Positions 1 through 7,517 of a stretch of DNA of 35,155 bases are shown piece after piece. The DNA is taken from assembly GCA_050184225.1 (NCBI GenBank), contig JBFXAN010000061.1, forward strand, positions 1 through 35,155. Direction: 5' to 3'. Source of the stretch: JBFXAN01 sp050184225. Its GTDB lineage: Bacteria; Chloroflexota; Dehalococcoidia; CAUJGQ01. Below the pieces are notes generated by a model. The model did no database searches. It was given only the letters and a program-made list of their open reading frames with translations, and was not told the origin of the DNA. Within the stretch, counting starts at the first letter, position 1; each line of letters starts with the position of its first letter. The translations under genes were made by a program, and so were the position numbers.

Positions 1-15
1 ATGCCAGTATCGTCT

Positions 16-120
16 TCGCAACGGTCTGATTGCAGGCCGGATGAGCTTGGTACCTCAGATCCGGCGAGGCACCCCGCTCCGCGCGGCAGCGGGGAGAGGG
101 GCCGGGGGAGGGGTTCGCTC
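16..120. repeat. Dispersed intergenic repeat, copy 1
   Basis: This segment recurs in inverted orientation at 5726-5815. Bases 18-33 match 5798-5813 exactly (16 bp) and bases 56-84 match 5747-5775 exactly (29 bp). Bases 69-116 also resemble 5844-5890 in direct orientation. The conserved part is GC-rich (CACCCCGCTCCGCGC core followed by G-runs). The function is unknown. It looks like a REP/MITE-type non-coding repeat, with no coding capacity of its own. Confidence 0.8.
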
Positions 121-122
121 TG

Positions 123-266
123 ATGCGACGCGCCTGGAACCGCTTTCGTGAACGCTGGCCATATCTGCCGCTCACATGGAAGGTCGCGATTATCGGCCTA
201 TCGTTGATCACCGTCTTCGAGATCGTGAGAACCGCGATCAACCTGATGCAAGGTGAATACTTTTAG
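123..266 (+). CDS. Small single-span membrane protein (47 aa), hypothetical
   Basis: This short frame encodes 47 residues. The N-terminus is rich in Arg and Trp (MRRAWNRFRERWPYLP), followed by a hydrophobic segment at about residues 19-40 (KVAIIGLSLITVF then IVRTAI) and a short polar tail ending GEYF. That is the composition of a small inner-membrane protein with a positive-inside N-terminus. A purine-rich GGGGAGGGG stretch lies about ten bases before the ATG, but it is also the end of a repeat, so it is weak evidence for a ribosome site. No family is recognised. The frame is short enough to be chance. The clean membrane pattern is the main argument for it. Confidence 0.45.
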   Translation: MRRAWNRFRERWPYLPLTWKVAIIGLSLITVFEIVRTAINLMQGEYF

Positions 267-452
267 CACGATGTTCGTGCGGCGAATACACCTTTCGGCT
301 GCTACCCCATTGGTCTGACACCGCGTATGATCGCTTCGCTCCGCGCCCCGGAAACGCGCGGCTGGAAGCGTGTGCCCGATGCCGGAGCTGTTGCTGTGTG
401 TCACCCCCGGCCTGCCGGCCGTCAAGATTCTTCACCGAACCGAGGAGCCGAC

Positions 453-3137
453 ATGACCACGATCGCGAAACCCGACATGAGCAGCGGACCTGTAGCAAAG
501 CACGTCTATCGCTTTGACGAAGGCAGCGCCGAGATGCGCGATCTGCTCGGCGGCAAGGGCGCAAACTTGTGCGAGATGTCTCGCCTTGGCCTACCGGTTC
601 CGCCGGGATTTGTGATTACGACCGAGACCTGCCGGGAATTCTACGAGCGCGGCCAGCAGTTACCGGATTCGTTCTGGGACGAGCTGCGCGGCCATCTCGT
701 CGATCTCGAAAAGAAGGCGGGAAAGAAGCTGGGCGGCGCGGACGATCCGCTGCTCGTATCGGTACGATCGGGTGCAAAGTTTTCGATGCCGGGGATGATG
801 GACACAATCCTGAACCTCGGCATTAACGATCAGAGCGTCGCCGGCCTCGCCCGTCAGACGAGCAACGAGCGGTTCGCCTATGATGCGTACCGCCGTTTTC
901 TCGCGCTGTACGGCAAGGTGGTCCTGGGCATCGAAGGCGATGCGTTTGATGCGCTGCTCGATCAAGCCAAAGAGCGCGCCGGCGTGCGGGTTGACGCCGA
1001 GCTGTCGGCAGCGGCGCTCATGGAACTGGTCGAGGCGTACAAATCGCTGATCGAGCGGGAGACTGGTGCACCGATCCCGCAGGATCCGTGGGCGCAGCTG
1101 CGGGGCGCGATCCTGGCGGTGTTCCGTTCATGGAACAACGAGCGGGCGATCATCTATCGCAACCGCGAGCGGATTCCCCACGACCTGGGAACGGCGTGCA
1201 GCATCGTGTCGATGGTCTTTGGCAACATGGGCGAGGACTCCGGTACAGGCGTCGCCTTCACCCGCAACCCGAACACGGGCGAGCGCGCGTTCTACGGCGA
1301 GTTCCTGCGGAACGCGCAGGGCGAGGATGTGGTCGCCGGTATCCGCACGCCGCAACAGATCGCGCAGCTTGCCGACCACGACCTGGCGATCTACCAGGAA
1401 CTGATCGGCATTGGCGCGCGGCTGGAACAGCACTATCGCGACATGCAGGACATCGAGTTCACGATCGAGCGGGGCACGCTCTACGTGTTGCAGTGTCGCT
1501 CGGGCAAGCGCACCGGCACGGCGGCGGTGCGGATCGCCGTGGAGATGGTGAGCGAAGGGCTGATCTCCAGCGACGAGGCGGTGCAGCGGGTGACGCCGGA
1601 ACAGCTCGAACAACTGCTGCACCCCCGGCTGAAGGCGTCCGGCAGCGTCAGGCCGCTCGCCCGCGGCCTGGACGCTGGTCCCGGCGCGGCGGTGGGACAT
1701 ATCGCCCTCGACAAAGAGACGGCGATTCAGATGAAGGACACCGGTCAGGATGTGATCCTCGTCCGTCGCACGACGACGCCGGATGACCTGGGCGGCATGC
1801 TGGCAAGCAAGGGCGTGCTCACGGCGGAGGGAGGCCGCACCAGTCACGCGGCGCTGGTGGCGCGGCAGTATGGCATCCCGACGGTGTGCGGCCTGGGCGC
1901 GCTGCAAATCGACGAAGCGGCCCGCACGATCCGCCTCGCGAGCGCGACCTTCGGCGAAGGCGATGTGATCACGATCGACGGCTCCACCGGCGACGTCTTC
2001 GGACAGGCGCTCGAAACGGAACTGCCGACGGTATCGGGCGACTTCAACACGCTGATGCAATGGGCGGACGCGGCGCGGCGGTTGCGGGTGCGGGCTAACG
2101 CCGACACGCCTGAGCAGGCACAACTCGCCGTCGAGATGGGCGCGGAAGGGATCGGCCTCTGCCGCACCGAGCACATGTTCCTCGGCGATCGACTGCCCGC
2201 CGTGCAGAAAGCGATCCTGGCGACCGATGTCGAGGTGCGGCGGGCGGCGATCTTCGACCTGCTGCCGGTGCAGCGGGAGGACTTTGCCGGCATCTTCCAA
2301 GCAATGGGGGAGCGGCCGGTGACGGTCCGGCTGCTCGATCCGCCGATGAGCGAGTTCCTGCCGGATCGGGTCGCGATCCTGCGTGAAATGCTCGACCTCG
2401 CCCGGCACGGACGCAACGGTGACGAATATGCCGAGAAGGAGCGGTTGCTAGAGGCATCGGAACGGCTCCACGAAGTGAATCCGATGCTCGGCACACGCGG
2501 GGTACGCCTCTCGCTGCTGATCCCGGACTTTGTCGAGATGCAGGTGGAGGCGATCATCAGCGCCGCCTGCCGGACGAAGAAGGGCGGCGGCGAGCCGCAC
2601 GTCGAGATCATGATCCCGCTGGTGGCGCATGTCAGCGAATTGACGCGGATCAAGGGTCAACTCGACGCGGTTGCCCAACGCACGATGACCGCCGAAGGCA
2701 TCGACGTTGACTACAGCTTCGGCACGATGATCGAGGTGCCGCGGGCGGCGCTGACCGCCGACGAGATCGCGCGGGAGGCATCGTTCTTCTCGTTTGGCAC
2801 GAACGACCTGACGCAAGGGGCGTGGATGCTCTCGCGCGATGATGCCGCGTCCTATGTGCAGTTCCTTCAGCGCGAGGAGATGGTCAAGGTCGACCCGACC
2901 GTGTCGATCGACCGGGCGGGCGTCGGCCGGCTGATGCGGATCTGTGTCGAAGACGGCCGCGCCGTGAATCCGACAATTAAGCTCGGCATCTGCGGCGAGC
3001 ACGGCGGCGAGCCGGCCTCGGTGATGTTCTGCCATGAGATCGGCCTGGACTACGTGAGCTGCTCGCCATCGCGGGTGCCGGTTGCCCGGCTGGCGGCGGC
3101 GCAGGCGGCGCTCGGCAACAGGGAGCGGGATAGATAA
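453..3137 (+). CDS. ppdK: Pyruvate, phosphate dikinase
   Basis: Pyruvate phosphate dikinase interconverts pyruvate + ATP + Pi and phosphoenolpyruvate + AMP + PPi in the cytoplasm, linking glycolysis and gluconeogenesis. The predicted 894 residues match the family size (about 870-900). Visible parts are the N-terminal ATP-grasp domain (GGKGANLCEM near residue 32; TRNPNTGERAFYGEF in the middle), the swivelling phosphohistidine domain with GGRTSHAA (His465 is the expected phospho-carrier), and the C-terminal PEP/pyruvate barrel with GICGEHGGEP (Cys847 the expected acid/base). The frame is open back to 327, but ATG 453 is chosen: it follows GAGGAG by five bases, and homologs begin close to the KHVYRFDEG segment. 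No PPDK regulatory protein gene is adjacent. A hairpin follows the stop. Confidence 0.96.
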   Translation: MTTIAKPDMSSGPVAKHVYRFDEGSAEMRDLLGGKGANLCEMSRLGLPVPPGFVITTETCREFYERGQQLPDSFWDELRGHLVDLEKKAGKKLGGADDPLLVSVRSGAKFSMPGMMDTILNLGINDQSVAGLARQTSNERFAYDAYRRFLALYGKVVLGIEGDAFDALLDQAKERAGVRVDAELSAAALMELVEAYKSLIERETGAPIPQDPWAQLRGAILAVFRSWNNERAIIYRNRERIPHDLGTACSIVSMVFGNMGEDSGTGVAFTRNPNTGERAFYGEFLRNAQGEDVVAGIRTPQQIAQLADHDLAIYQELIGIGARLEQHYRDMQDIEFTIERGTLYVLQCRSGKRTGTAAVRIAVEMVSEGLISSDEAVQRVTPEQLEQLLHPRLKASGSVRPLARGLDAGPGAAVGHIALDKETAIQMKDTGQDVILVRRTTTPDDLGGMLASKGVLTAEGGRTSHAALVARQYGIPTVCGLGALQIDEAARTIRLASATFGEGDVITIDGSTGDVFGQALETELPTVSGDFNTLMQWADAARRLRVRANADTPEQAQLAVEMGAEGIGLCRTEHMFLGDRLPAVQKAILATDVEVRRAAIFDLLPVQREDFAGIFQAMGERPVTVRLLDPPMSEFLPDRVAILREMLDLARHGRNGDEYAEKERLLEASERLHEVNPMLGTRGVRLSLLIPDFVEMQVEAIISAACRTKKGGGEPHVEIMIPLVAHVSELTRIKGQLDAVAQRTMTAEGIDVDYSFGTMIEVPRAALTADEIAREASFFSFGTNDLTQGAWMLSRDDAASYVQFLQREEMVKVDPTVSIDRAGVGRLMRICVEDGRAVNPTIKLGICGEHGGEPASVMFCHEIGLDYVSCSPSRVPVARLAAAQAALGNRERDR

Positions 3138-3154
3138 TGAACTAAAGTGTGATA

Positions 3155-3184
3155 CGAACGGATATCCGTCTGTGGGTCCGTTCG
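3155..3184. terminator. Inverted repeat after ppdK with a 12-bp palindrome inside
   Basis: CGAACGG (3155-3161) pairs with CCGTTCG (3178-3184). Overlapping the left arm is a perfect 12-bp palindrome ACGGATATCCGT (3158-3169). It sits 17 bases after the ppdK stop, with no T-tract. It could be a weak terminator or a protein-binding palindrome for the next operon. Confidence 0.35.
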
Positions 3185-3274
3185 AAGTTGCCAGGATAGG
3201 AATCCTGGTCAACCGTGTTCATGGAGTCTCGGCCATACATAAGCGTGTGACCATTCGGTCCGCTCTGATGTGCC

Positions 3275-3283
3275 TGCTACAAT
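3275..3283 (+). promoter_or_regulatory. Extended -10 promoter for the UPF0175/DUF3368 pair
   Basis: TGC-TACAAT is an extended -10 box (TGn plus a five-of-six match to TATAAT). It is 29 bases upstream of the ATG at 3313, leaving room for a short leader with the GGGAGGA ribosome site. There is no clear -35 hexamer, which is usual for extended -10 promoters. Confidence 0.5.
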
Positions 3284-3312
3284 GGAAGTGGGTGCCAGCG
3301 GGAGGAATCAGC

Positions 3313-3642
3313 ATGGTCGCAGTGCCGTCGTTCGATGTGCCTGAGGAGGCACTCCGCGCGTTGCACCTGACGCCGGAGGAGTTCGCCGGTGAGTTGCGGC
3401 TGGCGGCGGCGGCATTTTGGTATGACCAACGGCAAATCTCGCAGGAGATCGGTGCGAACATCGCCGGCCTGAACCGGCGTGACTTCATCCTCGGCCTGTC
3501 TCGCTTGAAGGTGGATGTCCTTCAAGTAATCGGCGATGAGCTTAAACGCGAATTGGCGCATGTCCGAGAGTTAGCGCATGCCCGAGCCGACCGTCGTGAA
3601 CAGCTCACCCCTGATCATCCTCACGCGAGCGGAAATCCTTGA
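3313..3642 (+). CDS. UPF0175 family protein (putative antitoxin)
   Basis: The 109-residue product begins MVAVPSFDVPEEALRAL and carries the UPF0175 core: a small helical protein with ELRLAAAAFWYDQRQIS followed by a helix-turn-helix-like stretch (EIGANIAGLNRRDFILGL) at about residues 27-65. UPF0175 proteins are often paired with DUF3368/PIN-like proteins and treated as antitoxins and DNA-binding autorepressors. The start is set by GGGAGGA six bases upstream, although the frame is open further back. The last 21 codons overlap the next gene in another frame. The tail after about residue 85 is charged and unlike the family core, so it may be simply permitted by the overlap. The family call is good. 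The antitoxin role is inferred from pairing. Confidence 0.8.
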   Translation: MVAVPSFDVPEEALRALHLTPEEFAGELRLAAAAFWYDQRQISQEIGANIAGLNRRDFILGLSRLKVDVLQVIGDELKRELAHVRELAHARADRREQLTPDHPHASGNP

Positions 3643-4063
3643 TTTCCTCCGTTTGATGGGAGACCCGATACTCGTTCCCTTCGTAGTTGCTCAAGAGATC
3701 GCCGCTTATGGTAAGGACGATGTGACTGTCCGGGCCATTGCCGAAACAGACTGGCTGGTTGTTGTCGACGCGCTTCAATCACCATCGTCCCTTCGAAGGC
3801 TAAGACTCGGCGCTGGTGAAACGGCGACGCTGACATGGGCGATGGCTCATCCGGGCACGATAGCGATCCTCGATGATGCGGCGGCGTGCCAGGGTGCGCT
3901 GAGTCTGGGAATCCCGGTGGTTGGAACGTTGGGCCTCATACTGGCAGCGAAAGAGCATGGTCTTATCGTCGAAGCGGCCCCAACCATCGAACGAGCGCGG
4001 CACGCCGGGCTCTATTTGCCAGATCAGCTCGTACGAGTGTCGCTTGAACAAGTAGGTGAGTAG
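3578..4063 (+). CDS. DUF3368 PIN-like protein (putative toxin nuclease)
   Basis: The 161-residue protein starts MPEPTVVNSSPLIIL, the N-terminal V-x-N-S/D-S-PLI signature of PIN-like DUF3368 proteins. It continues with VPFVVAQEIAAYG, a GAGETATLTWA segment (conserved acidic residue) and AILDDAAACQGAL-LGIPVVGTLGLILAAK, matching the A.LDD..AR..A..LG..V.GT.G.L pattern of the family. These conserved acidic residues are those expected to bind the metal in a PIN-fold RNase. The gene overlaps the upstream UPF0175 gene by 65 bp, which points to translational coupling. Activity as a ribonuclease toxin follows from the family and context and is not shown here. Confidence 0.82.
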   Translation: MPEPTVVNSSPLIILTRAEILDFLRLMGDPILVPFVVAQEIAAYGKDDVTVRAIAETDWLVVVDALQSPSSLRRLRLGAGETATLTWAMAHPGTIAILDDAAACQGALSLGIPVVGTLGLILAAKEHGLIVEAAPTIERARHAGLYLPDQLVRVSLEQVGE

Positions 4064-4176
4064 TCAGAGTCCGACACAGCCGATTGAAGGGGCGGGCGTC
4101 GGGCGGGATCACCTGTATCCGTATTCCCTCGCCGCGCTGTTCGAGTCGCGTGCTCTGTTCCCCAATTCGCGTCGCC

Positions 4177-4185
4177 TGCTATTCT
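4177..4185 (+). promoter_or_regulatory. Extended -10 promoter for the GltD-like gene
   Basis: TGC-TATTCT lies 43 bases before the GTG start at 4229. It has the same TGC-TAnnnT form as the box at 3275. The 165 bases between the two genes hold no other recognisable feature. Confidence 0.45.
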
Positions 4186-4228
4186 GTAGCGACACAACGG
4201 CAGAGAACGCCGCTGCCGGGAGGCCCCT

Positions 4229-5725
4229 GTGGCGAACGAAACACACCGCCGATTGATGATCCCCAAGCAGCAGATCGCGAAGCAGGATCCGACCGCCCGG
4301 ATCGCGAACTTCGACGAGGTGTATCGCGGCTTCACCCTGGAAGACGCCCGCGTCGAGGCGATGCGCTGCATTCAGTGTCCCACGGCACCCTGTCAGGTGG
4401 CCTGCCCGGTCCACAATGACATCCCCGGCGCCTTCAAGTTTCTCGAGGTCGGCGATGTGCTCGGGGCCTCCGAAGTCTTCCGCTCCACGTCGAACCTGCC
4501 GGAGATGTGTGGCCGACTGTGCCCTCAGGAGAAGCTCTGTGAGGGGGCCTGCGTCGTCGGGTTCGCGATCCGGATCGACGGTTCGCAGGAGCCACCTGTC
4601 ACGATCGGCAAGCTGGAAGCCTTCATCAACGATGAACAGCGGCGGATCACCGGGGGCTACCCGCTGCCCCAACTGCCGCCGCCAACCGGCCGCAACGTCG
4701 CGATCGTTGGTTCGGGACCGGCCGGCATCGCCGTCGCCGAATTGCTCGCGGAGAAGGGGCATCATTGCGTGATCTTCGAGGGCTGGCCGGAGCCAGGTGG
4801 CGTGCTCGTCTACGGCATTCCCAACTTCAAGATGCGCAAGGAGATCGTCGACGAGAAGATCGCGCAGCTTGAGGCAATGGGGGTGGAATTCGTCACCAAC
4901 ACCTGGATCGGCAAGGATGTGACGCTCGAACAGCTGATACAGGAGCGCGGCTTCCACTCCGTCTTCCTCGGCACCGGCGCCGGACTGGGCAATGCGCTCA
5001 AGATCCCGGGCGAGGACGACTATGCGAACATCTTTGCGGCAACGGATTATCTGGTGCGCGGCAATCTGGAACCGGCGGCGTTGCCCGCGAACCTGCGCGA
5101 GCCGCTGCCGCCGGCGCAGCGGGTCGTTGTGATCGGCGGTGGTGACACGTCGATGGACTGCGTGCGCACCGCCCGCCGTCTCGGTGCGGAGGAGGTCGCC
5201 TGCATGTACCGGCGCACCGAAGCGGAGATGCTGGGCCGGGAGGAGGAGCGACGGCACGCTAAGGAAGAGGGGGTGCAATTCCTTTGGATGACGATCCCGC
5301 TCCGCTTTCTCGGCGAGAACGGCGTCGTCACCGGCGTCGAGTGCCAGCGGGTCGAGCTCGGCGAACCGGATGAGTCCGGCCGCCGCCGGCCGGTGCCCGT
5401 TCCCGGCTCGGAATTCATCCTGCCGGCGGATACGGTAGCGATCGCGGTCGGTTACAACGCCGACCCGCTGATCCCACAGACCACATCGGGTCTGTCGGCA
5501 AACCGGTGGGCGCTGCTCGAAGTAGACCCGGAGACGATGCGCACGAGCATCCCCGGCGTTTACGCCGGCGGCGACAACGTCAACGGCGCCGACCTCGTCG
5601 TCACGGCCCTTGCGGACGGCCGTCGCGCGGCCATCGCGATCGACGAATATCTCTCGGTAGAACTGCCGTTGATCGAAGAGGCGCAGGAGGCGGCGCGGCG
5701 GGGGGCGCGACGGCTGCGGCGATAG
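4229..5725 (+). CDS. GltD/NfnB-like NAD(P)H flavoprotein with N-terminal Fe-S domain
   Basis: The 498-residue protein has the glutamate-synthase small-subunit layout. The N-terminal part (about residues 45-105) has two Cys clusters, CIQC..APCQVACP and MCGRLCPQEKLCEGAC, which coordinate 4Fe-4S centres. It is followed by an FAD-binding VGSGPAG (about 160), a second dinucleotide motif VIGGGDTSMDC (about 302) for NAD(P)H, and the C-terminal flavin motif PGVYAGGDNVNGADLVVTA. Such proteins pass electrons from NADPH through FAD and Fe-S to a partner (GltB, or NfnA-type subunits). No gltB or other partner is adjacent, so the partner and exact reaction are unknown. Start: GTG with GGGAGG six bases upstream; an ATG at 4256 is the alternative. 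Confidence 0.85.
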   Translation: MANETHRRLMIPKQQIAKQDPTARIANFDEVYRGFTLEDARVEAMRCIQCPTAPCQVACPVHNDIPGAFKFLEVGDVLGASEVFRSTSNLPEMCGRLCPQEKLCEGACVVGFAIRIDGSQEPPVTIGKLEAFINDEQRRITGGYPLPQLPPPTGRNVAIVGSGPAGIAVAELLAEKGHHCVIFEGWPEPGGVLVYGIPNFKMRKEIVDEKIAQLEAMGVEFVTNTWIGKDVTLEQLIQERGFHSVFLGTGAGLGNALKIPGEDDYANIFAATDYLVRGNLEPAALPANLREPLPPAQRVVVIGGGDTSMDCVRTARRLGAEEVACMYRRTEAEMLGREEERRHAKEEGVQFLWMTIPLRFLGENGVVTGVECQRVELGEPDESGRRRPVPVPGSEFILPADTVAIAVGYNADPLIPQTTSGLSANRWALLEVDPETMRTSIPGVYAGGDNVNGADLVVTALADGRRAAIAIDEYLSVELPLIEEAQEAARRGARRLRR

Positions 5726-5890
5726 CGGACCCCTCCCCCCGCTGATGCGCGGAGCGGGGTGCCTCGCCGGATCTGGGGTGCCAACGTAGACCGACCCGCA
5801 ATCAGACCGTTGCAAAGGCGACGCTGGCAACTCGGTCAAACCAGGCACCCCTCTCCGCGCGGCAGCGGGGGGAGGGGTCGGGGGAGGGGG
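5726..5890. repeat. Dispersed repeat, copy 2, arranged as an inverted pair
   Basis: Bases 5747-5775 and 5798-5813 are exact reverse complements of 56-84 and 18-33. Bases 5844-5890 repeat the CACCCC-CTCCGCGCGGCAGCGGGG segment of copy 1 in direct orientation, so the block here can fold back on itself. It fills the gap between the GltD-like and acyl-CoA synthetase genes. It starts directly at the stop codon of the former. Confidence 0.8.
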
Positions 5891-5891
5891 T

Positions 5892-5897
5892 TACAAT
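5892..5897 (+). promoter_or_regulatory. Possible -10 box for the acyl-CoA synthetase gene
   Basis: TACAAT lies 34 bases upstream of ATG 5932, just past the edge of the repeat. It is followed by a GGAGG ribosome site at 5921-5925. No -35 box is apparent, because the preceding bases are the G-rich repeat. Evidence is weak. Confidence 0.3.
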
Positions 5898-5931
5898 ACC
5901 CGCATCACACTCCGCAGTCCGGAGGCATCTT

Positions 5932-7431
5932 ATGGAACCGCGTGTTCTCGGCGACCTGATTGCGCAGCCATCCGGCAATAGTCCCTTTCTCATCAGTCCG
6001 GATCGCGGCGTCACGATGACGTATGCCCGCTTTATGGATGAGGTGAACGCCGCCTGCATGGGGTTCCAGAAGGCGGGGGTGCAGCCGGGCGATGCCGTTG
6101 GCATTGTCATCCCCAACGGGATTGAGGTGCTGGTGGCGTTCTTCGGCGCGCTCCAGGCGGGGGCCGCCTCGATGCCGATCAACCCGGATCTGACGGCGGA
6201 GGAGATTGACTTCGCGCTTGAGGATTCGCGGGCGACGCTCGTGATTACGACCGCTGACGCTGCGGAGCGGATCGCTCACTGCCGCAGCCTGCCCGACCGC
6301 CGGGCGGTGCTGCGCTTCGATCCGCATTCGGGGACGACGGTGGCGGGACCGAACGTCGGGGCGATGGGCTCGGCCGATGTCCGGCCGGATATGGATGCGC
6401 TGCTGCTCTACACCTCCGGTACGACCTCTCGACCGAAGGGTGTGCAGCTGACGCATGACAATCTGCTTACGTCAGCAAAGAATGTCGCCGCCTCCTACGG
6501 GCTGCAGTCCGGCGAAAAGACCCTGTGCGTGATGCCGCTGTTCCACGTGCATGGGCTCGTGGCGAGCGTCTTCGCCTCGATGGTGGCGGGCGCGACGGTT
6601 GTGGTGCCGCCGCGGTTCAGCGCGAGCGGGTTCTGGCCGCTGATTCGCGAGCATGCCGTCTCGTGGTATACGGCGGTGCCGACGATCCACACGATCCTGC
6701 TCAACAGCGCCGATGAGTATCTGGGCGGTCCGGCGCCCAAGCTTCGGTTTGTCCGATCGTGCTCGTCGGCGTTGGCACCGGCGACGCAGGCGGCGTTTGA
6801 GGATCGTTTCCAGGTGCCGGTGTTGCAGGCGTACGGCATGACCGAGGCATCGCACCAGATGGCGACCAACCCACTGCCACCCGGCGCGCGCAAGGAGAAC
6901 TCGGTAGGTCTGCCGACCGGGGTCGAGGTGACGATCCTCGACGAGTCGGGGGCCGAGCAACCGCGAGGGGTCACGGGCGAGGTCAGCATCCGCGGACGCA
7001 ATGTGACGCGCGGCTATCTGCGCAATCCGGAGGCGACCGCCGCCGCGTTCACCAACGGTTGGTTCCGCACCGGCGACTCCGGCGTGATCGACGGCGACGG
7101 ATACGTCTTTCTCCACGGCCGGATCAAGGAATTGATCAACCGGGGCGGCGAAAAGATCTCACCGCTCGAAGTCGACGATGTGCTCCTGCGTCATCCACTG
7201 GTGCGTGAGGCCGTGACGATCGGCGTTCCGCACGACATCTACGGCGAAGAGGTTGAGGCAGTCGTGGCGGTGCAGCCGGGCCATGACCTCGATTCGTCCG
7301 CGCTGATCGACTACTGTCTGGAGCATCTTGCCCCGTTCAAGGCGCCCAAGTCGATCCGGTTCGTCGACACGATCCCTCGGTCCGCTACCGGCAAGATCCA
7401 GCGCCGGCGGTTGCTGGAACTGCTCGACTGA
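5932..7431 (+). CDS. AMP-forming acyl-CoA synthetase, oxalyl-CoA synthetase-like
   Basis: A member of the ANL adenylate-forming superfamily, 499 residues. It activates a carboxylic acid to the acyl-adenylate and then to the CoA thioester. Core motifs are present: the P-loop LLYTSGTTSRPKG (about 160-172), A5 AYGMTEASHQM, A7 GWFRTGDSG, A8 GRIKELINRGGEKISP, and A10 SATGKIQRR with the catalytic Lys. The segment MTEASHQMATNPLPPGARK and the GRIKELINRGGEKISPLEVD stretch resemble plant AAE3/yeast Pcs60 oxalyl-CoA synthetases as I remember them, so oxalate is the best substrate guess. A medium-chain acid is the alternative. SD GGAGG precedes the ATG. The gene stands alone. Confidence 0.85.
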   Translation: MEPRVLGDLIAQPSGNSPFLISPDRGVTMTYARFMDEVNAACMGFQKAGVQPGDAVGIVIPNGIEVLVAFFGALQAGAASMPINPDLTAEEIDFALEDSRATLVITTADAAERIAHCRSLPDRRAVLRFDPHSGTTVAGPNVGAMGSADVRPDMDALLLYTSGTTSRPKGVQLTHDNLLTSAKNVAASYGLQSGEKTLCVMPLFHVHGLVASVFASMVAGATVVVPPRFSASGFWPLIREHAVSWYTAVPTIHTILLNSADEYLGGPAPKLRFVRSCSSALAPATQAAFEDRFQVPVLQAYGMTEASHQMATNPLPPGARKENSVGLPTGVEVTILDESGAEQPRGVTGEVSIRGRNVTRGYLRNPEATAAAFTNGWFRTGDSGVIDGDGYVFLHGRIKELINRGGEKISPLEVDDVLLRHPLVREAVTIGVPHDIYGEEVEAVVAVQPGHDLDSSALIDYCLEHLAPFKAPKSIRFVDTIPRSATGKIQRRRLLELLD

Positions 7432-7437
7432 TAGGGG

Positions 7438-7466
7438 TTGTTCACCGCCAAGACGCCAAGAATCTT
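7438..7466. repeat. Half-copy of a CACCGC-AAGACGC type repeat
   Basis: TTCACCGCCAAGACGCCAAG here resembles the left arm of the inverted repeat at 31107-31202 (TTTCACCGCAAAGACGC). Only one arm is present. It occupies the short gap between the acyl-CoA synthetase stop and the end of polX. Confidence 0.45.
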
Positions 7467-7517
7467 GTGGACACGGTAGAGGACCGACCACAGTAGTGGC
7501 AGAGGTCCGCCGATCGG

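Noticed and set aside
1128..2408. A 426-codon open frame on the minus strand
   Set aside because: It lies wholly inside ppdK, whose motifs are unmistakable. It is rich in Arg/His/Pro, as antisense frames of GC-rich genes are.
3155..3184. A strong intrinsic terminator after ppdK
   Set aside because: The stem is short and lacks a T-tract, so only a low-confidence hairpin is reported.
4109..5848. A 579-codon open frame on the minus strand
   Set aside because: Antisense shadow of the GltD-like gene; no family motif and composition typical of a shadow.
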